NCBI GenBank assembly: GCA_002410325.1
Contig: DHRK01000029.1
Location: 24,137-52,186, forward strand
Source of the DNA: Syntrophomonas sp. UBA5314
GTDB lineage: Bacteria > Bacillota > Syntrophomonadia > Syntrophomonadales > Syntrophomonadaceae
DNA length: 28,050 nucleotides
Direction of reading: 5' to 3'
The notes under the pieces: generated by a model
The model's database searches: none
What the model was told of the DNA's origin: nothing
What the model saw: only the letters and a program-made list of their open reading frames with translations
Shown here: positions 22,427-28,050 of the stretch, piece by piece
Position numbering within the stretch: the first letter of the stretch is position 1
Layout: each line of letters starts with the position of its first letter
Position numbers and translations under genes: made by a program

Positions 22427-23702
22427 ACTCCCTTGCCTCCGAGGAGAGGTCAAAAAGCTTCTTAACCACCTCGGCATAGAGATGCCCCTGCTGGCTGACC
22501 GCCATTTCTTTGAGATTTACGATAGGATCGTGCAAAATCTGATTGACAATGGCATGGGCCATGGTGCTTAATATATTCTTTTCCCGATCGGATATCTTGC
22601 CCAGGCGGTTTAAGGCGCGGCGCAGTTCATTTTGTTTTATTATTTCCGCCCGGGTTTTTAACGCCGTTATTACCGGCACTACATATAGGCTGCCCAGCCA
22701 TTCATTGAACTTCACCAATTCATCAGCTATTATCTTTTCCGCCTCTTGAATGGATTTTTGTCTCTCCAGCAGGAAATTCTCCATTACATCCTGCAGATCA
22801 TCTATGTCATACACGTAAACCCCGTCGATGCTCTGCAATTCAGGATCAATATCCCGGGGTACGGCAATATCGACCATGATGATGCGTTTTCCCCGGCGGG
22901 CGGCCAGCACTTCCCGGCAATTATCGCAGCGCATGACATAGTGGCTGGCCGCTGTGCAGCTTATAACAATATCAGCGTTTAATAATTCATCAGGCAAACG
23001 GTCAAAGCGAACCGCCCGGCCGCCAAATTGTTCGGCCATTTCCAGAGCTCGATCATAGGAACGGTTGGATACTATAACCGAACTTACCCCCTGGGTTACC
23101 AGGTAGCGGGTAGTCATTTCACTCATCTCGCCGGCGCCCACCACTAAAACCGACTTATTGCCAAGATCTCCCAGGACCTGGCGGGCCAGCTCTATAGCCG
23201 CATTGCTCACCGATACCGGATGACGGTCGAGATTGGTGTCGGTGCGCACTTTTTTCCCAATGTGAATAGCTCTCTGGAAAAGGGTATTGAGGACACTGTC
23301 CGAGGCCTGATCTTCCATGGCCCTTTGATAGGCATCTTTGACCTGTCCGATAATCTGGGCTTCACCGACTATCATCGAATCCAGCCCGGATGTCACCCTA
23401 AAAAGATGCATTATGGCATCATAACAGGTAGGATGGTAAAAGTATTCCTGAAGTTCAGCTTTATCCATCCCGGAAAATTCCTGCAGGAAAGCGAATAAAG
23501 CCTCCATTCCCTGCTCTATGTCACGGGCGGTGGCATATACTTCGGTGCGATTGCAGGTATTGATTATAACGGCTCCCTCTAGAGAAGCCTCCTTTTTAAG
23601 CCTATCATAAGCACGGTCCAGGTCTATCCCACAAAAAGCAAAGCGCTCTCGAACCTCCACCGGTGCCGTTCGATGACTCAGTCCTGCCAGGAGGATATAC
23701 AT
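22386..23702 (-). CDS. hemA: Glutamyl-tRNA reductase
   Basis: HemA reduces glutamyl-tRNA to glutamate-1-semialdehyde with NADPH, the committed step of tetrapyrrole synthesis by the C5 route. The catalytic cysteine is Cys50 in VIINTCNRTEVYA. The NADPH site is VLVVGAGEMSEMT, and the C-terminal dimerisation helices follow. It has 438 residues. The ATG at 23702 overlaps the end of the precorrin-2 dehydrogenase gene by 25 bases, with only a weak ribosome binding site (GGATAGAAGC), so it is probably coupled to that gene. Together with HemL it supplies 5-aminolevulinate for the whole operon. Confidence 0.98.
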   Translation of the reverse strand: MYILLAGLSHRTAPVEVRERFAFCGIDLDRAYDRLKKEASLEGAVIINTCNRTEVYATARDIEQGMEALFAFLQEFSGMDKAELQEYFYHPTCYDAIMHLFRVTSGLDSMIVGEAQIIGQVKDAYQRAMEDQASDSVLNTLFQRAIHIGKKVRTDTNLDRHPVSVSNAAIELARQVLGDLGNKSVLVVGAGEMSEMTTRYLVTQGVSSVIVSNRSYDRALEMAEQFGGRAVRFDRLPDELLNADIVISCTAASHYVMRCDNCREVLAARRGKRIIMVDIAVPRDIDPELQSIDGVYVYDIDDLQDVMENFLLERQKSIQEAEKIIADELVKFNEWLGSLYVVPVITALKTRAEIIKQNELRRALNRLGKISDREKNILSTMAHAIVNQILHDPIVNLKEMAVSQQGHLYAEVVKKLFDLSSEAREYEDDAQVESGNQG

Positions 23703-24316
23703 GCTTCTATCCGCTCCCTCGCCATTTCTTCCTGATTATTCCTAAGCAAGTTCAATATATCGGGCTGCAACAATAGCTTATAAACCGACTGACGGGTGTT
23801 AGTGTCCTCAACCAGAGTCTTGATATGGTCCCGCATTCGGCCCAGCCCCTCCACCAACTGCCCGTATTCTTGGGGAATGAGCTCTTCCAACTCCTCACGC
23901 AAGTGCCTTGCGAAAAGGGGGCTCCTTCCCTCGGTAGATATAGCCACAGCCAGAGAGTCCCTTCTTAAAATGGAAGGTAGAAAAAAGTCACAATTAGAAG
24001 GATCGTCCACTACATTGGCCATAACCATGCGTTTACGGCAATCTTCAGCAATCGATCGGTTCAGTTGATGATCATCCGTACAAATAAAGGCCAGGAATAC
24101 TCCAGCTAAATCGACTTCTGAATAGTTTCGCGCTTCCCACTTCAGCCTTTTTTGGACCGACAGCTCCGCAAGTGCAGACGTAATCCGGGGACTGACCAGG
24201 CGGACCAGTCCCTCGCATTCAAGTATGCTATTTACCTTGCGCTCGGCCACCGGACCTCCTCCGACGACCAAGCATTTACGCTCATGCAAATTCAAAAATA
24301 TCGGAAACTGCGGCAT
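23678..24316 (-). CDS. Precorrin-2 dehydrogenase/sirohydrochlorin ferrochelatase
   Basis: This protein oxidises precorrin-2 to sirohydrochlorin with NAD and, in some members, inserts iron to make siroheme. The 212-residue protein corresponds to the CysG N-terminal, Met8p and SirC-type family. The NAD-binding motif is VVGGGPVAERK near residues 17-27. The catalytic aspartate region is NVVDDPSNCDFFLPS near residues 101-115. The ATG at 24316 follows GGGG with a short spacer. It is the first tetrapyrrole gene after tatA and overlaps hemA. Whether it is also the ferrochelatase is not visible; no separate sirB is in the window. Confidence 0.92.
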   Translation of the reverse strand: MPQFPIFLNLHERKCLVVGGGPVAERKVNSILECEGLVRLVSPRITSALAELSVQKRLKWEARNYSEVDLAGVFLAFICTDDHQLNRSIAEDCRKRMVMANVVDDPSNCDFFLPSILRRDSLAVAISTEGRSPLFARHLREELEELIPQEYGQLVEGLGRMRDHIKTLVEDTNTRQSVYKLLLQPDILNLLRNNQEEMARERIEACISSWQD

Positions 24317-24367
24317 AATGACCCCTGTCCGGGATTGTCAAAAATGAACGGCTAAAGCTTTGCCACT

Positions 24368-24553
24368 CTATTTCGCCTTTTTCTCCTCGATTTCTTCCAC
24401 TTCCTCATCGTCCTTGGCTTTGCGGAAGTTCTGCAAGGCTTTACCTATCGATTGTCCAACCTGGGGCAGTTTGCCCGGGCCAATTACGATGAGCAATATT
24501 ACCAGGATAAGGCCCAGTTCCCATGGTCCAAAATTACCTATCAATCCGAACAA
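24368..24553 (-). CDS. tatA: Twin-arginine translocase subunit TatA
   Basis: TatA oligomers form the pore-like part of the twin-arginine export machinery for folded proteins. The 61-residue protein has the family start FGLIGNFGPWELGLILVIL, the transmembrane helix, then the amphipathic helix GPGKLPQVGQSIGKALQNFRKA, here split at G27-Q32, and an acidic-lysine tail. The start is TTG at 24551-24553, seven bases after AAAGGAGG. It is the first gene after a promoter candidate at 24632-24660 and follows tatC. No tatB was seen, which is normal for Firmicutes. Confidence 0.95.
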   Translation of the reverse strand: MFGLIGNFGPWELGLILVILLIVIGPGKLPQVGQSIGKALQNFRKAKDDEEVEEIEEKKAK

Positions 24554-24618
24554 GGTTTAACCTCCTTTACCTTTACCGAACCATATATTCTAAAAGAAAC
24601 GCCATTTTAGTACACTGT

Positions 24619-24656
24619 CAAACATACTGATATTATGACAAAAAGGCACATGTTTG
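24619..24656. promoter_or_regulatory. Inverted repeat flanking the tatA promoter -10
   Basis: CAAACAT (24619-24625) and ATGTTTG (24650-24656) are perfect inverted repeats 24 bases apart. The right arm overlaps the -35 and the left arm lies near the expected transcription start, a good position for a repressor operator. It differs from the Fur box. Confidence 0.4.
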
Positions 24657-24660
24657 TAAA
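24632..24660 (-). promoter_or_regulatory. Probable sigma-A promoter of tatA and the heme genes
   Basis: Reading the minus strand, TTTACA (24655-24660) and CATAAT (24632-24637) are separated by 17 bases, with a TG one base upstream of the -10. It lies 79 bp before tatA in a 154-bp gap after tatC. Confidence 0.55.
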
Positions 24661-24707
24661 GCCAGGCAATATCCCATAAAATTGGGCTTACCACGCTTTG
24701 CCACGGG

Positions 24708-25466
24708 CTACTCCAGGGCCGGTTCTTGCTTCCGTGAGCCTGTAAACCGGGTTACCCAGATGCTTATTTCGTATAGCAGATACATGGGGGCCGCCATCAA
24801 CATTTGGGAAAAAGGATCCGGTCCCGGAGTCAGGGCGGCCGCTACAATAATGATGACCAGGAGGGCATGTTTTCGATGCTTGGCCATGCTTTCATATTTT
24901 ATTATACCGAGTTTAGCCAAAAAGAAGGCCACCACCGGCATCTCAAAAACCAGGCCGAACGGCAAAGCGAAAGACATTACAAAAGAGACATATTGATCAA
25001 CCTTTAACATAGTTTCCAGGTTTTCGCCAGCCATATAGAGTAAAAACTTCAAAATCAGGGGCATCACTCCAAAATAGGCAAAAACCACCCCGCCCCCGAA
25101 CAGTAGGAGAGTAGTCGGGAACAAGACGTATATATAGCGCCGCTCATGGGGATAAAGAGCCGGTCTGATAAAACGCCAAAAAGCATAAGCCACCACTGGG
25201 AAAGCTATAATGAAGCCGGCCAGGAAAGACAACTGCAGCTTAACCCAAAATGCCTCGGTAACCCCGGTTACTACCAGTTTCTGGTTAAACATGGTGATAG
25301 GCCTGCTGATATAAGTAAGCAGCAATTCACTGTAGGAAAACGATGCAACAGCGGCCACGATTATTGCCACTAGCGCAATAATTATGGACTTGCGCAGCTC
25401 CTCAAAATGTTTAATTATACTTTGCCGGTCCTCGCTGGACATGTTGTCGCTGAAAATCAGGTTCAA
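24708..25466 (-). CDS. tatC: Twin-arginine translocase subunit TatC
   Basis: TatC recognises twin-arginine signal peptides and anchors the translocon. The protein has the N-terminal HFEELRKSI motif near residues 20-28, six membrane helices and the conserved FEMPVV in the middle loop. LTPGPDPFSQ lies near the C-terminal helices. It has up to 252 residues. The start is unclear. The open frame begins at TTG 25464-25466, which touches GAGGGGG without a spacer. The in-frame ATG at 25440-25442 has no ribosome binding site. An in-frame CTG at 25460 has a six-base spacer. It lies 8 bp after the polyprenyl synthase gene, so coupling is likely. Confidence 0.95.
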   Translation of the reverse strand: MNLIFSDNMSSEDRQSIIKHFEELRKSIIIALVAIIVAAVASFSYSELLLTYISRPITMFNQKLVVTGVTEAFWVKLQLSFLAGFIIAFPVVAYAFWRFIRPALYPHERRYIYVLFPTTLLLFGGGVVFAYFGVMPLILKFLLYMAGENLETMLKVDQYVSFVMSFALPFGLVFEMPVVAFFLAKLGIIKYESMAKHRKHALLVIIIVAAALTPGPDPFSQMLMAAPMYLLYEISIWVTRFTGSRKQEPALE

Positions 25467-25474
25467 CCCCCTCG

Positions 25475-26443
25475 CTAAAAGTCTCGGTCGGTTATGAATT
25501 CGGCCATCTGAAAATAAGCTTCGCGCACCGGGCAGTCGGGCAGATAATTCAGCTGGCGGCGGGCTTTTTCAGCGTACTGGCGGGCAAAGTCATAGGCGAA
25601 ATCGATGCCTTCCGATTCCATAATCATATCAATAATCTTATCCGTATCCCGCCGGCAGTGTTCGGGCGAAGACATCAAACGGCCTAATTCGTGGCCATAG
25701 GGTCCATTTTTAATCGCATAAAGAGCCGGCAGGGTAATCACTCCCTGTTTAATATCACTTCCGGTAGGTTTGCCCAGAACCTTTTCATCGGCTACCAGGT
25801 CCAAAATATCATCGGTTATTTGAAAAGCCATACCCAGGTAGTAGCCATAGCGCCGGTGCGCCGTTATCTGATTTAAAGGAGCCTCGCACAGCATGGAGCC
25901 GAGCTGGCAGCTGACGGAAATCAGCAGAGCTGTTTTTCTCTCGATGCGCCGCAGGTAATTTTTTAACCCCAGGGTAGTATTATAACAGCTCATCATCTGA
26001 ATGATCTCACCCTCGCAGATTTTCATGCTGGCCTCAGCCAGTACTTTTATCACATCGCTGCGCAGATACTCGAGCAGAAGGGAGATCGACCGGGCATACA
26101 GGTAGTTGCCGGTATATATTGAAACCCGGTTGCCCCAGTGGCTTTTTACCGTGCTGGTTCCACGGCGGGTGGTGGAATTGTCTATCACATCATCATGCAC
26201 CAGGGAAGCCAGGTGCAAAAGCTCCAAAGCCACCGCCAGGGGGATGACGTCTTCCAGATCGTCCCGGTAAAAGCGGGCCGCAATAAGGGCAAAGGCCGGA
26301 CGCATTCTTTTCCCGCCGGCTTTAATCAGATGCAGGGACGATTCTTGCAGGAGTTGCAAGTGGCTGTAGGGTTCTTCCTGCAAAAAAGTTTCCACCTTAT
26401 TCAATTCATCGGCAACCGGCGCAAAAATAGAAAAATCCGACAT
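25475..26443 (-). CDS. Polyprenyl diphosphate synthase (menaquinone side chain type)
   Basis: This trans-prenyltransferase condenses isopentenyl diphosphate into a long all-trans chain. The first aspartate-rich motif is DDVID (Asp84, Asp85, Asp88) in LVHDDVIDNSTTRRG, and the second is DDILD (211-215) in QITDDILDL, both needed for Mg-diphosphate binding. Small residues (Ala79, Ser80) precede the first motif, which fits long chains. Its 322 residues match heptaprenyl-type HepT/IspB; chain length cannot be read. It is predicted to supply the menaquinone tail because a UbiA-type prenyltransferase lies just upstream. The ATG follows GAGGT. A Fur-box-like sequence and a promoter lie directly before it. 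Confidence 0.93.
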   Translation of the reverse strand: MSDFSIFAPVADELNKVETFLQEEPYSHLQLLQESSLHLIKAGGKRMRPAFALIAARFYRDDLEDVIPLAVALELLHLASLVHDDVIDNSTTRRGTSTVKSHWGNRVSIYTGNYLYARSISLLLEYLRSDVIKVLAEASMKICEGEIIQMMSCYNTTLGLKNYLRRIERKTALLISVSCQLGSMLCEAPLNQITAHRRYGYYLGMAFQITDDILDLVADEKVLGKPTGSDIKQGVITLPALYAIKNGPYGHELGRLMSSPEHCRRDTDKIIDMIMESEGIDFAYDFARQYAEKARRQLNYLPDCPVREAYFQMAEFITDRDF

Positions 26444-26456
26444 ACTTAACCTCGAT

Positions 26457-26475
26457 GATAATGATAATCATGTTA
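26457..26475. promoter_or_regulatory. Fur-box-like operator
   Basis: GATAATGATAATCATGTTA matches the classic 19-base Fur consensus at 16 positions, including an unbroken run of 15 (26457-26471). In the 7-1-7 Bacillus model (26456-26470) it matches 14 of 15 positions, not counting the free centre as a mismatch. It directly abuts the -10 hexamer (26476-26481) and covers the expected transcription start. This is a classic repressor position. No binding evidence is available. Confidence 0.7.
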
Positions 26476-26504
26476 ATTATAAGGCTTGCATAGACAAATT
26501 CCAA
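26476..26504 (-). promoter_or_regulatory. Sigma-A promoter before the polyprenyl synthase gene
   Basis: Reading the minus strand, TTGGAA (26499-26504) and TATAAT (26476-26481) are separated by 17 bases, with a perfect -10. It lies right after the ubiX stop codon, about 33 bp before the polyprenyl synthase ATG, and would drive polyprenyl synthase, tatC and possibly the downstream genes. Confidence 0.7.
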
Positions 26505-26508
26505 GAAA

Positions 26509-27108
26509 TTAAAAATTGGCGTTGTAACCTATACCCTGATAGCGTTCAAAAAGCCGGTGTTCAACCTGCATCGCATCCAGTACCTTACCCACTACAAAAT
26601 CGACCATATCCGCAATGCTCTGAGGATTAGTGTAGAACGCGGGCATCGCCGGTATTACATGCGCACCCGATTCGGCCAGGGTAAGCAGGTTGCGCAAATG
26701 GATAGTGGAAAACGGCGTTTCCCGGGGAACTACAATCAGCGGTCTTTTTTCTTTTAGCATTACATCAGCGGTCCGCTCCAGCAGGCTGCGGGAACTGCCG
26801 CAGGCCAGGGCCGATACCGTAGCCATAGTGCAGGGGATCACGATCATGCCCCGGCACCTGAAAGAGCCGCTGGCCGGTGGAGCAGCCAGGTCCTTATTAT
26901 CATAATAGATCAAATTCCCCGGAAGCCGGGCTTTAAAAACCTCTCCGCACTCCCCCGAGAAATCCCAGTTAAGCTCCTGTTCCAGAACCAGGCAGGCCGG
27001 TTGGCTGGCAATAAGATGAACTTCAAAATGCTTGAGAAGCTCTTCAATAAGCCTTATACCGTATATAGCTCCGCTGGCTCCCGTAAGGGCGACGATATAC
27101 CTGTCCAT
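26509..27108 (-). CDS. ubiX: Flavin prenyltransferase UbiX
   Basis: UbiX attaches a dimethylallyl group to FMN, making the prenylated flavin cofactor used by UbiD-type decarboxylases. The 199-residue protein has the N-terminal FMN loop LTGASGAIYG near residues 8-17 and the RPLIVVPRETPFS segment near residues 121-133. The ATG follows GGAGAAGG. It lies 37 bp after the prenyltransferase gene and before the polyprenyl synthase. In menaquinone routes via futalosine, a UbiD-like decarboxylase depends on UbiX; that partner would lie outside the window if present. Confidence 0.96.
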   Translation of the reverse strand: MDRYIVALTGASGAIYGIRLIEELLKHFEVHLIASQPACLVLEQELNWDFSGECGEVFKARLPGNLIYYDNKDLAAPPASGSFRCRGMIVIPCTMATVSALACGSSRSLLERTADVMLKEKRPLIVVPRETPFSTIHLRNLLTLAESGAHVIPAMPAFYTNPQSIADMVDFVVGKVLDAMQVEHRLFERYQGIGYNANF

Positions 27109-27145
27109 GATCCTTCTCCCCGTTTATTATCTTTAAAATAGTTTT

Positions 27146-28000
27146 TCAATTTAATAAAAATAAATCCAACAGGGTGGTAGTGAGGATTATGAGCCCCACA
27201 AAGTGATTGATCCGGAAGGAAGCAAAATTGACCCGGCTCATAAGCCCGGGTCGTACTATCCAGTGTTCATAAGCAAGCAGTCCGGCCACAAATACCACCC
27301 CGGCAAAATACCACCAGGAAAGATGCAAAAGGAAACCGTTCAAAGCCAGGGCCAGCACGGTAAGCAAATGAAAAACAGCAGAAAATATAAGCGCTCCTTT
27401 TTCCCCAAAACGGGCGGGAATCGATTTTAAGCCCTGCTTCCGGTCAAAAGCAATATCCTGACAGGCATACATGGTATCAAAACCGGCCACCCAGAAAGCC
27501 ACGGCCAGGGTAAGCACAATTGGATACCAGCTCCATTCCCCGGTTACCGCCAACCAGGCTCCAATAGGTCCGATTCCAATCGCCAGGCCCAGGATCAGGT
27601 GGCACCACCAGGTAAAGCGTTTGGTGTACGAATATCCCCAGAGCACCAAAACAGCCAGGGGGGACAGCTTTAAACACAGGGGATTTAACTGGGCGGCTGC
27701 ATAGAACAGCACCGCCAATAACAATAGCACCAGCAGCCACAGCGGTTTGACCGGCAGTCGCCCGGCGGGTAAAACCCATCCGGTGGTACGGGGATTGGTC
27801 CGGTCAATGTCTAAATCGATCAGGCGGTTGAGACACAGAGCCGCCGTCCGGGCGCTGATCATGGCCACGGTAATCCAAATGAATTGATGAAGACTGGGCA
27901 GGCCGCGGGCAGCCAGAAAGGCTCCCAGATAGGCAAAGGGCAAGCCGAAAAGGGTGTGTCCAAAATCGATTAAATCCAAAAAATGTCTCACTCTATGCAA
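27146..28000 (-). CDS. UbiA-family prenyltransferase (menaquinone-type, MqnP-like)
   Basis: This is a membrane prenyltransferase with about eight or nine helices that transfers a polyprenyl chain to an aromatic ring. The first UbiA aspartate motif is NRLIDLDIDRTNPRT near residues 58-72, and the second is DTMYACQDIAFDRKQG near residues 174-189. It is 284 residues long. Its pairing with ubiX and a polyprenyl synthase suggests MqnP of the futalosine menaquinone pathway rather than ubiquinone UbiA, since an anaerobic Firmicute would not make ubiquinone. The start is TTG at 27998-28000, eight bases after GGGGTG. The 50 bases beyond it to the window edge show no further feature. Confidence 0.88.
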   Translation of the reverse strand: MHRVRHFLDLIDFGHTLFGLPFAYLGAFLAARGLPSLHQFIWITVAMISARTAALCLNRLIDLDIDRTNPRTTGWVLPAGRLPVKPLWLLVLLLLAVLFYAAAQLNPLCLKLSPLAVLVLWGYSYTKRFTWWCHLILGLAIGIGPIGAWLAVTGEWSWYPIVLTLAVAFWVAGFDTMYACQDIAFDRKQGLKSIPARFGEKGALIFSAVFHLLTVLALALNGFLLHLSWWYFAGVVFVAGLLAYEHWIVRPGLMSRVNFASFRINHFVGLIILTTTLLDLFLLN

Positions 28001-28050
28001 AAAAAGTTCACCCCGGAACGATAGTTTCTAACTCAACCCATCATGCCCGC

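Noticed and set aside
22426..22477. Longer hemC start (MPRWLRSFLTS...)
   Set aside because: The extra residues are the hemA end read in another frame; the ATG at 22424-22426 has the ribosome binding site and gives the normal N-terminus.
1..28050. CRISPR arrays, tRNA or rRNA genes, insertion sequences, phage genes
   Set aside because: No regularly repeated units with spacers, no transposase-like or integrase-like frames and no tRNA-like cloverleaf were recognised.

Overview
The window looks like chromosome from an anaerobic, spore-forming, low-GC-type Firmicute, most likely a member of the Syntrophomonadaceae close to Syntrophomonas wolfei. The reasons are: a germination protease with its SASP substrates; Firmicute neighbourhoods (rpmB divergent from yloU-fakA, with recG); a siroheme-dependent heme gene set with NirJ1/NirJ2-like radical SAM proteins; menaquinone-type genes; and an etfB-etfA cluster followed by a membrane-bound FeS oxidoreductase of the DUF224/HdrD type, the arrangement I recall for the S. 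wolfei butyrate-oxidation electron-transfer proteins. The species is inferred; no search was run. Non-ATG starts (TTG, GTG) with good ribosome binding sites are common.

Layout, left part (1-9.4 kb): gpr (+); then on the minus strand an alpha/beta SASP, a 41-residue SASP-like protein, recG, fakA and yloU. rpmB is divergent (+), with hslO (-) convergent to it. A gamma-carbonic-anhydrase-like gene (+) is followed by a 442-bp gene-free stretch with RNA-like hairpins, repeats and a sigma-A promoter. That stretch leads into an exported 3D-domain cell wall protein (+), which converges with coaD (-).

Right part (9.4-28 kb) is entirely minus-strand. In transcription order, from high to low coordinates: a UbiA-family prenyltransferase, ubiX, a polyprenyl diphosphate synthase, tatC, tatA, precorrin-2 dehydrogenase/ferrochelatase, hemA, hemC, a cobA-hemD fusion, a NirJ1/AhbC-type radical SAM protein, hemB, a NirJ2/AhbD-type radical SAM protein, ahbA, ahbB, hemL, cheR. 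After a 228-bp gap come etfB, etfA and the membrane FeS oxidoreductase. A Fur-box-like sequence abuts the -10 of a good sigma-A promoter before the polyprenyl synthase, and a second promoter precedes tatA.

How the parts fit: the heme operon encodes a full route from glutamyl-tRNA to siroheme and on to heme, with no coproporphyrinogen-route genes. The FeS oxidoreductase has a NarI-like membrane domain that should carry heme b and reduce menaquinone with electrons from EtfAB. The prenyltransferase, UbiX and polyprenyl synthase are menaquinone-type genes, and Tat exports folded redox proteins. The right half can be read as a supply chain for syntrophic electron transfer from acyl-CoA to the membrane. 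This is inference from gene content and order.
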